A stretch of DNA of 64,000 nt from Coriaria nepalensis (taxonomy: Eukaryota; Streptophyta; Magnoliopsida; Cucurbitales; Coriariaceae): the NCBI GenBank assembly GCA_027186245.1, contig CP114484.1, positions 3,608,501-3,672,500 of the forward strand, written 5' to 3'. Positions within the stretch are counted from its first letter, which is position 1. Each line of letters opens with the position of its first letter. The notes under the pieces were generated by a model, which was not told where the DNA came from, searched no databases, and worked only from the letters and a program-made list of their open reading frames with translations. The position numbers were made by a program, and so were the translations under genes. Below are positions 23,560 through 35,255 of this stretch, piece after piece.

Positions 23560-25680
23560 TCCCTTCGATAATGACATCTTTTAGTCATAACACCAACAAT
23601 AGGCTTGCCCTAGCTCTAGGCCAAGCTAACTAAGAGTCAAGTAGTGAGAACACCTCCGAACTTTTTAGGGATAGGAATGAAGGGGGAACTGTAGTTGATT
23701 CTAGGATTGCCGACCCTGGGATTTGACCTAGTGAAGGCACCACCTCTGACTCTTTGGAAAAAGATACTAAGAGTAAGGCTAAGGTGGTAAGATGCTTAGA
23801 AAAGATCAACATGATTATGATCGAGTTGAACTGGAAGACCACCAGACTACTTATGATATTGTAAGGGGGATCACCCTCAAGCTTCTAGAGCCCATTTAGA
23901 ACCTGTCTAACATAGAAAGCTTTGATGAGATTGTCCTCTACACCAACGTGTTCAAATTTGGGTTAAAACTTCCTCCTTATCCTTATATTCAAAGAGTAGT
24001 AGATCGTCTAAACGTAGCTTCGGGTTAGTTGACCCCTAATGCTTGGTGGATCATAATAAGTATTTATGTCCTCTGGAAAATGTTCGAGACTAGTGATCCC
24101 GACCCTAAATAATTTACCAAGATTTATAGATTAAGCTATAACAAAGAATTCAAATTATTCTACACATCTCTAAACTGTGATAGAATAGTTATGGAGCTCC
24201 CAACCTCCAACAAAGACTAGGGTGAAGATTGGTTCATCATCAGTTGGAGATGGCAAGGTCTTGTGTTATGTACCTAAGGAATGAAACCCATTTACAATTG
24301 TTTCAAGGAAGATAGTATATTTGGATCCTTGATTTTTTTTTTACAGGCCACTCTCGCATTCAATATGTTCGATTTTTTATTGTCATCATCCTTTGTAGGT
24401 GTCAAGTTTAAAAGGATTGCCTTGAAACCTTTGGAGTCCGAAGTGTTAGAGAGAGAAAAATGTTCCTATTCTAAAAAGATATTGGGAATTTCTTCTTTAA
24501 GAGTACAACTTAGTGAAGTCTAGCCTCATAACAAGGGATCTCTCCTTAGACGTTATCCCTTGTCAAACAATTTACATGGAAGAGCTTGACCAAGGTTGTC
24601 TTATAAATAATATTTACATGAAAAGCTACTGACCTCCTTATCTCTTTTCTTTTCAGCTATGGATTCTGAGGCCAAAGAGAAGAAGAAGAATATCGTAAGA
24701 AGGCGGCTAAGAGAGCCAAGAGGCAAAGGAAGAAGGTGGCCACATGTTAGAAACTTTAGGAGCTCACTCATCTACCCCTGCCTATGTATTTTGATGAACC
24801 CCGAGCTTTAGGCTCGGCGGAAACAAAACTCCAATCTTAAGAGATACAATCTGAACTCAGAGGGCAGACCCCGGATACTGACGTTGAGGTTATAAAGAAA
24901 AAAGTTGAACTTCTTGACCCTAATGCTAAGCATATCGGGCTTGGTGCAAAATAGACCGAATTAGACTTGGTAAATAAACATGTCATAGATTTAAAGGAGA
25001 CCAAGCCTTGGGTAGATTCGGCTAAACTCTTTTTGACCCAAAAACTTAGCTTTAGGGAGTTTGAGCCTCGATTTGGTTTGGAGGTTTTCAAAGTTTTTAT
25101 TGATGATCTCCCTTGCTTTGTGAAGGAAAAAAATCCCACCTCTACTCCCTTCTTTAGATTTTGACAAATTCATAGACGAGTCAATGGCTAAAGCTTCAAG
25201 GGTGTATCACCTCATATCATATTCTTTTGACTTGTTAAGATCGCATTTGACCCTTATCCTTTTTTCATGTGCTGACTGACCATACTATTTTGAACTTTGT
25301 ACTTCTGAGCTCGAAAGTAGAAAAGATTACAACCTTTAAAATGAAGCTCGACCAAAAGAGGAAGGCGATCGTTCGTCTTTTTGCGGCCTTTGATTCTGAA
25401 GTGGAGAAGAGAGAGAGGGCTTAAGTAAAGCTCCAACTGTGCGAGTAAGAGAAAACACTTCAAGCAAGTGTACCAAGATACTGATCCTTCTAAACTCAAG
25501 TTCTCTTTGATTCATCTTATTTCTGATAAAGAAGATGATGAAGATAATGATGATGGTGGGGATGGTGGTGGTGGTGCTGATGCTGATCAGCCCATAATGA
25601 GCCCCTTAAACAAGCAAGATGGAGATGTAGCCCCTTTTATAAGGTTTGTTGTTTGTTGTTGTTTTTTTTTTTTCTTATCT
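23560..25680 (+). pseudogene. Antisense ORF of gypsy element 1 (putative gypsy-type transposon domain)
   Basis: Runs opposite to gag. The start is near 23570 (MTSFSHNTNNRLALALG). At about 23880-24110 the translation reads TNVFKFGLKLPPYPYIQRVVD, then LTPNAWWII, similar to the plant domain annotated as putative gypsy-type transposon (PF04195), where LPLHPF..VL and LTPNSWR are typical. A degenerate, stop-containing middle follows. The end near 25500-25620 is a strongly acidic Asp/Gly tract (DKEDDEDNDD...GGGG). Stops and frameshifts make it a pseudogene. The role of this protein in retroelements is not known. Confidence 0.65.
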
Positions 25681-25989
25681 TAATCTCTTTTATGGACATA
25701 ATTTTTTGTGGATCCTGATCTTTTTTTTTTTTGTTGATAAAAACTCTCTTATGTTAGAACTAGTTTTAATGAATCAAAAGCTTTTGTACTTATGAATTTA
25801 TTTGAAGCATACTCAAATATGAATTCAGATCATTTATGTTATTTATTTTTTATTTAGACTTTTTCCATTCAGTCCTTCTCAACATTTAAGGCCCCCCCTA
25901 CGGATCTCAAGTCTTTTTAAGGGTTGAGATGCTAGTAGACGATATTTTTCTTGAAGGCTCCCTTTCTAGGCCCTCAATTTGTTAACTGA

Positions 25990-26550
25990 TGAGCCTAAAC
26001 TTAGGTATCTTATGCTGATCTTAACTCAGACTTAGAGGTTTTAGACCCTAGTCTTAAGACCTATAGATCTGGTCTGAGTCATCGAGCCTAGAGATGGCCT
26101 CAGGTCATACTTAAAGGTTTTGGCTCTATTCTTGACTTAATGGTCTAGACTTTGTCATCAATTTCGGCGATGGCCTCAGGTTGGAATTAAGGTTTTTACT
26201 GCATCTTTAAGGCATTAGTCCAAACTTAGTCACCAAGCTCGGCGATTTCCTCAGGCCGAACTTAGGGGTTGTGGCCCCTCGCCTTAAGACTCGTTGGTCT
26301 AAACTAAGTCATCGAACTCTATGATGGCCTCAAGTTGGACTTACGGATTTTGACCCTATCTTTAAGAGCATAAGGCATCTTTAAGAGCCCGAGGTGTCTT
26401 TAAGACTTATTGGCCCGAATTGAATTATCAAGCTCAAGGATGACCTCAGGCCGGACTTGGGTTTGGGATTTGACTTTAAGACTCATTGGTCCGAACTAAG
26501 TCATTGAGCTCAGCGATGGCCTAAGGTTGGATATAGGGTTTAGACCCCCA
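25990..26550. repeat. Degenerate minisatellite in gypsy element 1
   Basis: About six diverged units of roughly 70-110 bases, each containing a version of gatggcctcaggtt, a run like ttaagactcattggtc, and aactaagtcatcgagctc. Landmarks fall near 26093, 26172, 26236, 26325, 26438 and 26514. It lies between the antisense ORF and gag. Confidence 0.75.
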
Positions 26551-27999
26551 GTTTTATTTTTGAGAAAAGTGAATTTACGCAAAAAAAAAAAAAAGAAAAA
26601 AAAAAGATATTTCATTAATCAAGAGGTTTTAAGATACTACAATTGAGGTCTCGATGAAAAAACCCCTCATAGCCGTGGTTGGAGATGAACCGATCCCTAA
26701 CCCACGATAGAGGATTTTTCATTCTTAGTAGTAGAGCTTCAGATGACCTATATACCATGGTTGGTGCATAGCTTTCCCCTATTTATCCTCCAACTTGCAT
26801 GTTCCTAGTCTAACCTTAGCTGAAGCTTTCTAGGGTCCTTCTCAATTTTCATTGGACGCCGATTTGTTCGTCTTTCGTATATTCCTCAGAACCGAGTCTC
26901 TCACTTAGCTTAGCATCAGCTCGGAGCCCCCACTTGTGAACAATAACTTTTTTTGAGATGCCTTAAAGGTCTGACATTTCCAAATGAAAACATCAAGATT
27001 CTCTTATAAGGTCAGAATTCTTAAGCCCGCATATACTCCTAGCAGGATTTTTCCAATCATCAACTTATTTCCATCTCATATAATGATTTCCCTCAATGAC
27101 TCAGCTGAAGAGGTTTGAGCCATATTGCTTTCTTCTATCACGTTCATGCTTTTTGTCCAAGCAAGAAATTTTCCTTAAAGGGATATGATGTAGCACTCTC
27201 ATGCTTTCTTCTAACAACCTTTGATGACGGTGATGCCGACAACAGCCTAGGTTGGGAACTCCATGGCGAGGTGTCTAGTAAATAGTCTTATCCCCATGTT
27301 GTTCACTTTAAGGCGACTAAGTATAACATTATACACAAGAAGAATGTCAACAATAAGAAAGTTTACCAAGACCGTGATTATCGAGGTTCTTATCCCAAGG
27401 TTATGGGTAGTGTGATGGCTCCCAAAAGTATAACTTCAACCCCTAAAAATCCTACTAAAGGAGTGCGGACCCACCTCAATAAAGCAGATCTAATCCCCAT
27501 TTTTCAGAAGGTTGTGCTAGTGATTGCATCCACCAAACTTCCTATGTACACAAATATCCTGTGAACCTTCACCATCATGATGTTCACTGTTATGACTAAG
27601 ACGTCATTATAAGGGAACATGATCCCCTCTCATCTTCTTTTCATAACATCATGCTTAGGAAGGAATGGATTTTTGAGTTCGATCCAATTATAAACACTTC
27701 AGAGCGAGCAGTTCAGACCCAACCTCTTCTCTTTTTTTTTAGTCCCATCTTTTTGGTCCTCCAATGATGAAGTGGATTTCCATGGTATGACCCTGACCCC
27801 CTTCCTCAACCAGTCGATGTAAATAAGTTTAGATTTTCTTCAAATGATCTGCCTCTCTATCCATGAATTCCTATAGTTCACCATTTTGTATCCGCTCTTC
27901 TTTTGCATTCTTTAACTGATCAATCTGCTGTTTGCATTCCAGGAGTCACCTTGATTATTTTTTAGAACTCTTTCTCTTCTTTTCATCTTTCCGCTCGTC

Positions 28000-28817
28000 C
28001 TTTGGTTTGTCTTCTTTCTTCAACTTAAAAGGGTCTGAATTGGAAGTTTGGGCAATCCCCTTTATGACTTTTAGTTGTGTCTCATGAGGCTATGTAACAA
28101 TCCATTGTCGACTTTACGAGAGTGATCTGAATGGCTTGACAGACTACTGCTTCAATCATCTCGTTTAAGCACATTAAGGCTATGTATGCTTCAATATGAC
28201 GCCTAGGGTCTTTCAATCCATCGTACTGTGGGATCTGATATGCAGTCATCCCGTTTAAGCACATTAAGGCTATGTATGCTTCAATATGGTCCCTAGGGTC
28301 TTTCAATCCATCGTACTATGGGATTTGAGATGCTATGAATTTCATTGGAATCTGAGCCTCTAGGATCCTTTTAGTGAAAAGATTGTTTGTATCTACAAAG
28401 AAAGGCACAACATCTCCGTCTGCTCTTGAAGTCATCTCCCTTATCCTCTTTTCCAATTAAGCTTTCTTTAGCTTTTTCCCTTTCTAACTCCTCCTTAAAT
28501 CTTTCCTCAGGAGGCAAGTCTGATGACTCATTCCTAATGGTTCTTATTATTTCTTCCCTTTGATCGTTTATGCCATGCACTCTAGAGTTTAGAGTGGGAG
28601 TCGCATTGAATTCCGCCCATACCTAACTTAACAAGTCTTCGAGGTGATTATGCATGACTCTTTTGACAATGCTGGGGATCTGAGAAATCTCTTGGGCCTC
28701 GCTGTCCCTTTGTTAGGTTTCTGCCGATATTAGAGGGATATTCTAGAGCTCACCACCAGTGTTGTCTCCATTAATTTTATGAAGTTGATTGCTAGAGTTG
28801 TCTCTATTGTTTTCCAT
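28000..28817 (-). pseudogene. gag remnant of gypsy element 1
   Basis: Starts at the minus-strand ATG near 28817 (MENNRDNSSNQLHK), about 45 bases after the primer-binding site. A charged segment follows (EERFKEELEREKAKE, about 28450-28510). Then comes a gag-core fragment with YDGLKDPRRHIEAYIALM (about 28180-28230), matching the YDGxxDPxxHL pattern of Ty3/gypsy gag. Stops and frameshifts interrupt it, and a 90-bp duplication repeats the YDGLKDP segment. Confidence 0.75.
28162..28335. repeat. 90-bp tandem duplication within gag
   Basis: The word cgtttaagcacattaaggct occurs at about 28162 and 28252, and tttcaatccatcgtact follows in both. Two units of about 90 bases with a few differences duplicate the gag YDGLKDP...IALMCLN segment. 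Ninety is a multiple of three, so the duplication keeps the reading frame. Confidence 0.9.
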
Positions 28818-28862
28818 TATCTCTCGTCCCTTAGGATTGACTGAATAAGGCTTTTATCTTTT

Positions 28863-28880
28863 CCCATAGATAGCATCAAA
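28863..28880 (-). other. Decayed gypsy primer-binding site, element 1
   Basis: The minus strand reads TTTGATGCTATCTATGGG next to the right LTR. The common plant gypsy form is TTTGGCGCCGTCTGTGGG. All five differences are C-to-T or G-to-A changes, as expected from decay of methylated cytosines. Confidence 0.75.
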
Positions 28881-28883
28881 CTA

Positions 28884-29352
28884 TTGATGCAAAAATATGC
28901 ATCCGAGCCTTAATAGTATGCTAATCTAGTGAGCACTTGCAAAACAAAAAATATCGCTAAGGATTATTTTCGACAATACCACTCTGACGATCAACTTAGA
29001 AAATGAAAGAGTAAAGGCTTGTAGAAATTTTAGAATATGCGTCAGAATGCACCTTTGCCCGGTCTCTTTAAGACTTATTTATATTGTTTATATTTATTAA
29101 GTCATTAAAGTCTATTAATGACTTTTATTACCCTTTAATGGATGCTACCCTTTGGTTACATCATGATTAATGTCATTAATTAGACCATTAACTTTCGTAA
29201 AGTTCAAACATCTATAGGGTCGACATGCTCTACTAGGATCTAACATTATATCTCGAATATTTCTCATCACAAATAAGATTAAGGCTCTTAACCTTTCTGA
29301 TCCAACCCCACATCCAATATTAGAAGATTTATGCATAAATTATGATCCAACA
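28884..29352 (-). repeat. 5' LTR of gypsy element 1
   Basis: Partner of 22581-23094. It ends at atgatccaaca and is followed directly by the target-site duplication ttatg. About 45 bases shorter than the left copy, with many substitutions, so the insertion is old. Confidence 0.88.
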
Positions 29353-29693
29353 TTATGATTTTTGGAAATCAGTCGGTTCATAAAAATGACCTTACATCCT
29401 TGTAAAATCATTAACTACTGTTTGGTTGAGATCGAGATTTCTGCTTGTCAAGTTTGAAATTTGATTTTTTTTCACTATAGGCGCTAATGGGATCAACTCT
29501 ACTTCACAAGCTAATGAAGCATAAATTAACATGATGACCTGTGGCATGATTAATTAGTTAGAATAGAATTTACTATCAAAAGTAATTAGTTTAAAAGAGA
29601 AAGGTGACCAAACTCTATATACACGTCATAGCAGTGCAACAACTTTTAAACGTGAGACAAGTGACAAAAATAATTTGGATTTTCTATTGATTA

Positions 29694-30242
29694 TGATAAA
29701 TTAATGAGTTTAATAATTTCTTTTTCTAAAAGACTTTGTAGAGAAAGACAAAATTTTTGGCTTATAAATCCACTAAAGATTTTATCCAACGATGTACGAT
29801 GAATTCTAACACTCCCACTCACTTGTGGGCTGATTATTTTGAAAGCCTAATAAGTAACACAATAGATGAGCGACACTTGCCTATGGAGTGTGAACACATC
29901 TCTTAGGATCTAACTCTGATACCATAATTAAATTACTATTTATCCCAAAAGTCCGAATTAATAACATATAGCATAACAATTCATATTATATTTTATCTAA
30001 CGTTAGCGCTCTCCCTCACATACAAGCTCCTAATATAAAAAGTAAAAACCAAAAGCCTTGCACGTGAAATTAATAATTTGGGAGACAGCGTGATTTGAAC
30101 TTAAGATTTTTGCTCTGATACTATGATAAATTAATGAGTCTAATAATTTCTTTCTCTAAAAGGTTTTGTAAAAAAAGACGAAACTTTTGACTTATAAACC
30201 TACTAAAGATTTTTTTTTTAAATGATATAAGTCAAATTCCAA
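29694..30242 (-). mobile_element. TRIM-like miniature LTR retroelement
   Basis: Direct repeats of about 118 bases at 29694-29811 and about 30124-30242 (both open tgataaattaatgag and contain aaagac..aa..ttttgg/gacttataaa) flank only about 310 bases. Next to the right repeat the minus strand reads TAGTATCAGAGC (30123-30112), a tRNA-Met primer-binding site changed at one base. Next to the left repeat is a purine-rich stretch (aagtgagtgggag) before TGTTAGAATTC. The right LTR's outer end is diverged. A second primer-binding word, TGGTATCAGAG, lies inside at 29924-29914, suggesting a nested or composite copy. No coding capacity. Confidence 0.75.
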
Positions 30243-30287
30243 CCATTTATAAGAATAATCAATCTACTAACCCATTCAAATACTTTA

Positions 30288-30351
30288 TCATTACAATTAC
30301 AATTACAAGTACAATTACAATTACAATTACAAGTACAATTACAATTACAAT
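30288..30351. repeat. (ATTACA)n-type microsatellite
   Basis: About ten units of acaatt/acaagt in a row, with two regularly placed aagt variants. Simple-sequence repeat with no other feature. Confidence 0.9.
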
Positions 30352-32099
30352 TATCATATTATCATGTTTCCGATTCGAACAGATATCAGTTCAAACTTAC
30401 ATTAATCTATAGTTTACAAACTCTAAGTACAAATGTTCTAGACCAATTAAAAGAAAAACAAAGTGATCCACCATTTTGATTGTTAGTATTTTCAGCAACA
30501 AATGAATGAGTAAGCAAATACGAGGCCAATATATCTCTCAAGCAAATAGATCCATGAAACTAGTGGGTTGGTTCATGCATGTGGGATTTTGCCCAAAAAC
30601 AGACATGACGGGGACCTCTTGAACGTAATAATGAATGAGAACAAAGGAGAGAAAAAGAAAAATATCAAATGGGACCCTAAACCGACTCATTTACAGATCA
30701 TCATCATCTACACAATTTTTAAACATGATTTTGGTCCCCCTTTCCCATTATTAATATCTTCCCTCCTAATTAACTTTTTGATTTTCCCACTTCCCCCTTC
30801 CCATTCAAAGGAGCCCACGGAGGAAATTTTGAAATGGATCCCATCACGATCAAAATGGAATAGATTAATTCAATAAAAATTAATTATATATATAATTATT
30901 TTTTTTTATTGAACTGATGATCTACTATTTTTTTAGTAAAATAGATCCACTCAGAAAAAAAATTTGGCAAATGGAATAATTATTTCCAACCAGCTCAATC
31001 AGGGGGAAAAAAAACTGACTCAAAAATGGCTGCACAGTTGCTATTTGTAACTTGAAAGAAAAGTATACACTGCTTAAGAAGTAGGCTTACGCAGCTCACA
31101 GAAATTAAGTTGATAAAACGGATCAGGTAATCCGGTTCAGATTCCGTAAACCCGAATAGGGTCCCACCTCTCCTTAAGTGTTTTACGTGATCGGTGATCC
31201 ATTTCCGGTACTGACCAAATTGATTATTGATGTGTTGTGCGAAAACACATCTTAAGGGATTCTTATGAAAGGGTACCCTCGTATTTCACTTTTATGTTCA
31301 TGAAAGCCCTTAACTTTCACATATCTATTATTTAACCCCTTCATAGAAAAATTTTCTATGTACAAGTTATGCCACGTCTCTGTTACATGAACTTATTATT
31401 AGTAAAAAGCTTTATTAAATTTACTAATATTTTATATTTTCATTTTGCAAAACATCTTCTAATGATTAAATAAATGTATATAGTCTATTTTAATTAGTAT
31501 TGGAATTAATATTTAAATAGCTTAGAGTTTAAATATGCGCCTATATTTAGATTTAGTCTATATTAATAAAAAGTTATAAATAATTTATCTTAAACTATAG
31601 TTTAAATTATTGATTTAAATAAATATAAATATATTTTTTAAGTGATCCATATATATATATATAATAAATATAAATATTATATTTTATCATATATATCAAT
31701 TTCCCTATATATCATATATCATATAAATTTTATATAAGATTAAGACTTATTTACTTAAAATATTCTCCTTAACTAACTGTAATGCGTAAAATAAGAAGGC
31801 TAAATGCATGTATTATAGGTTTTGAATTTTTCTATGACAAAATTAAAATTAGAATAAAATGTAGGATAATAATATAGTGGAGTGGGAAATTTTGGTAATT
31901 AATATTTAGTTTAGGGGTAAGAAAAAGAATAAAATGACACTAGTGACAGGGGGGGGAAAATTTCAACCAGAGAGAAGTTGGATCCCAAAATTTGACTGTC
32001 CTTCGACAAAAAAGAGAAAAAGTTGGGAGTCTATTTGGAAATCACGTAAATTGAAAGGTGTAAGGTAATAAATTAGTAGGGACCACTCGACCTATGTTC
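30352..32099. other. AT-rich spacer
   Basis: No gene is supported. The frame at 30568-30876 is proline- and phenylalanine-rich with no motif. The segment 31400-31760 is almost pure A/T. Confidence 0.6.
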
Positions 32100-32132
32100 C
32101 CGGCACATTCACATGTCAGAAATAATCTTTCC

Positions 32133-32407
32133 CACGTGTCGACTGCGACATCGGCAATTTCTCTCCCTCATGAGTCAATTTAGTGGTGAGAAAAGCTTGG
32201 CCTTCGAATGAATTCATATGAACCACAGGGTACCTACCCAAAGGTTTCCCTAGCAGCCTAGCACGTGTACTGATGAGATGAAAAGTACTGGGTAGGGTAG
32301 ATGCCTATATTTAGCTCCAGAAATGACTCAAATATTTGGAGAAGACTAATCTCAGCAATGGCTACAAAATTGGTGCAGTTTAAGGGAATATTATTAGGGT
32401 TAATGAG
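32133..32407 (+). promoter_or_regulatory. Orphan promoter-like patch with possible first exon
   Basis: Two G-boxes (CACGTG at 32133-32138 and 32262-32267) lie upstream of a TATA-like ctatatttag near 32305 and an ATG at 32358. The reading frame MATKLVQFKGILLGLM runs to a good splice-donor context, gag/gtaacc, at 32408. No following exon can be recognised. It may be the surviving 5' end of a lost gene or chance. Confidence 0.25.
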
Positions 32408-32939
32408 GTAACCGAGCTCACGAAATAAAATGTATTTTTTTTTATAAATTAATTTTCATATTTAATTTTTTTTTATTAATTAAAAAATATCAAATAATGA
32501 AATTGCTTTCATATTTAATTTCTGATTCATTTCAATGTTAAAAAAAAACTTACAAATCTAATTAATTGTGCTTTCTCTAAACAAATCATTCCAAAATTCA
32601 TATTTTACACTTGCGATCTTACTTGAATCGATCATATTTTGATTTATTTACTTATTTTATCGGTAAACTTTTAAATTTTACTAGTTCGAACGCGATTTGA
32701 ATCAGTAAGTATAAATTTCTATTGTTGATTTCTCTTTAAATAATTTATTGATCATCATCGTAGAAATAATAATATATATTCTTCTTTGTATTATGTTTGA
32801 AAGTGATTCTTGTTCTGTAATATGCACAAAATAATATGTATCCAGTACTCCATTGTATGATTTTCCACCAGGTCATCTAGAATATAATGCCATGTTCATC
32901 TTTTTGGCATAAGAAATTATTCTTTAAATCATTAGACAA

Positions 32940-33660
32940 ATAATAATACGTCTTTAAGTCGAGACATACTCAATGCTTTCAATAAGTGGTACTACTCAAC
33001 GCCTTCAATAGGTGAAGTGCTCGAAAGCTCGACGGACTCGACGTACTAAATGCCTTCAAATATGTGAAGTACTTGATGGGTCGACGTACTCGACGGGTCG
33101 ATGCCTCCTGTATGCGAAGTACTCGATGAGTCAACACCTGCTGTAACAACAACAAAGTTTTTTGACACCTTAAGTTAAATGAAGGAGGAGCTATAAATGA
33201 TAAATAAGAATCACACTTAGATTCTATTTGACAAACCGGAGAAGTATGTAAAAGGTTTGAACAAGAAGTTCAAAATGGAAGGAAGCAAGCTAATGTCTAC
33301 TCCCTTGGTTGCTAAAGGAAAGCTTGTGATGAATAATGGTTCTGAGTATCTTAGAAGCATGATGGGCTTCATTAGCAATGATTCCAAAGAGGAGTGTTTG
33401 AAGAAGGTGAAACCACTTTCTAATGAACAAGAAGAGTGATCATAGTTGACTTTTTGGGTTCGGCGGATTTTAGAGTTGACCATTGTTTCTACAGTTGAAG
33501 AAGACTGGAACAAAATTGTTGCAAGAAGAATCAGCTAGATCGGATCAAAATTGAAGGAGTTATAGTCTATTGTAGTTGGGTCGATGGGTTGATGGGTTAA
33601 TAGGTCGACGTACTCGATAGGTTGACGTCTGCTATATCAGCAATAATAACAGTTGAGTTT
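32940..33660 (+). pseudogene. Ty1/copia RNase H-connection scrap with gtcgacgtactcga repeats
   Basis: At 33217-33375 the plus strand encodes KPEKYVKGLNKKFKMEGSK, then MSTPLVAKGKLV and EYLRSMMG, matching the segment of copia pol just after the RT (the family has a KFKME..K..STP pattern). Both flanks (32985-33130 and 33575-33640) carry several short repeats of tcgacgtactcga-like words. No other copia domain is joined to it, so it is a small decayed fragment. Confidence 0.65.
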
Positions 33661-34339
33661 TGGTTTGTCTGTTGCTCGATCAGCAAGGCAAGTTTGCAAG
33701 TTTCAATTCATTTTGATCCAAATTCGATTCCAGCAAGTTTCCAAGCTCATTAGAAGTGTGTTGAAGTATTTGATGGAAGAATATATCCATTATATGTCAT
33801 TTTGGTCAAAATCTTCATTTTAATCAAAATCTCTATTTTGACTGCTTTACTAAGTTTAAAGTGCAAATCAAAAGTTGCCCACTTAGTAATTTTAGTTATT
33901 TGAATTGCATTGGACATCCCTAATGTTTAAGTTCTACATCTTTGCATATTTTGGTGTTTAGAACCACTCCATCTGGGATTTGAACTGATTAGAGCCATCA
34001 GAAGCTGAATGTGAATTGATAATTATAGTACATTAGTTTTCTATGGGTTTAAGATGAATAAAAGATGTTTATATTATTTTATAACTTTTATTCTATATAC
34101 TTGATTTTTGGAAGTTATTTGACTGAAATAAGGATTTCATAAATTAAGCTTTTAATTAATGTGTGATATAAATATAGTAGCTCATGCTATTAACTACAAC
34201 TTATATGGATTTGAAACATCGGGTCATACATTTATTTTTTCATTTTTTTTCTTTTTTAATTCAAAATTACTAATTTCCATTTAGTTTTTTTTTATACAAA
34301 AATGATGAGTTTTTTCATAATTATATGCTTTAATGGTGA

Positions 34340-34961
34340 ATAGAGGAGAGTATGAACCAAAATGAGAATCATAATTCATGGTATTGGCATTCAAATCACA
34401 ATGAGGGATCGACTGGAGTTTCGGTAGAATCTAATATCACTTACAGTCAGTTGTTGGATATCGTGTACGATTCTATCGATATTGATCAGAATGAATTTGA
34501 ATTGAAACTATCGTACAAGTCTGTTTATACATTGTGATCTTCGTCATTATATATAAAAAAATGATCAAAATATGAAGAAGTTTATCCGGCACTTGCAATG
34601 TAAAAAGGAAAAATCTCTACTATATGCTCTATTGCTTCCGAAGGTGGGAGGAGATTCATGTAATAGAGAGTGTCATCAATTTCCTAACCCTTCTAATGTT
34701 CACAGTCTTTGTAGGAGTGATGTTCTTCATATTGATAATCCTCCAAAGGATTATAGAAGTGAAATACATGTGGTTGTTGCTACTAATCATGATGATTTTT
34801 TTGAGAATGGTCAAGGTAATGACATAAATGACATCGAGGATGAGGATGCAAAAGAAAGTGATGGTGAAGAGATTGAGAATGTAGATGATCACAACAAGTG
34901 TGAGGGAATGGAGGTAAAACGTAGTATTAATAACGTCAATGAGGCCAACCTTGCGAATTAG
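34340..34961 (+). pseudogene. MULE transposase amino-terminal fragment
   Basis: Plus-strand translation reads ITYSQLLDIVYDSIDIDQNEF, then ELKLSYKSVYTL, then after a frameshift near 34540 KNDQNMKKFIRHLQC and SLLYALLLPK. This is the pattern of the amino-terminal region of plant Mutator-like transposases (TYxxL..I...L.ID.....LKLSYK, then a D..D...F I segment). An acidic stretch (DINDIEDEDAKESDGEE) follows. The catalytic DDE and zinc-finger domains are absent. It faces the DUF1985-Ulp1 gene on the other strand. Confidence 0.6.
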
Positions 34962-35052
34962 GGGTACGATGATGATTTCTTCATGGGAGTAATACTGACT
35001 AAGATTTTACTACAACCATCAGCCCATGCATCATCGGATGAGATGCAGCTAT

Positions 35053-35250
35053 GTGTACCACGTATAGGTGACAAGATACCTCCATCACCGCGTGTACCAC
35101 GTTTAATTGACAAGATGCCTCCATCACCGCATGTATCACATTTAAATGACGAGATGCCTCCCTCATCATGTGTACCACATTCATCTAATGAGATGGCTCC
35201 CCCATCACCATGTGTACCAAGTTCACTTCTTGAGATACCTCCATCATCAC
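35053..35250 (+). repeat. 39-bp coding-type tandem repeat
   Basis: Five units of 39-42 bases, each close to gtgtaccac....gacaagatgcctccatcac, in the plus strand. Read in the frame following the transposase fragment, each unit gives 13-14 residues of the form CVPxxxDKMPPSP. Unit length stays a multiple of three, so it was probably once coding. Confidence 0.85.
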
Positions 35251-35255
35251 AATCT

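Larger units (their letters stand above)
22576..29357 (-). mobile_element. Ty3/gypsy element 1, pol-less, with antisense ORF
   Basis: Bounded by a perfect 5-bp target-site duplication, ttatg at 22576-22580 and 29353-29357. LTRs occupy 22581-23094 and 28884-29352, each with TG..CA-type ends. The gag lies on the minus strand next to a gypsy-type primer-binding site beside the right LTR, so the element reads right to left. A different gene, with similarity to the putative gypsy-type transposon domain, lies on the plus strand at 23560-25680. A minisatellite sits between. I see no protease, RT, RNase H or integrase. The layout resembles Tat-lineage elements, which are known to carry an extra ORF and tandem repeats in the 3' part. 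Confidence 0.85.
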
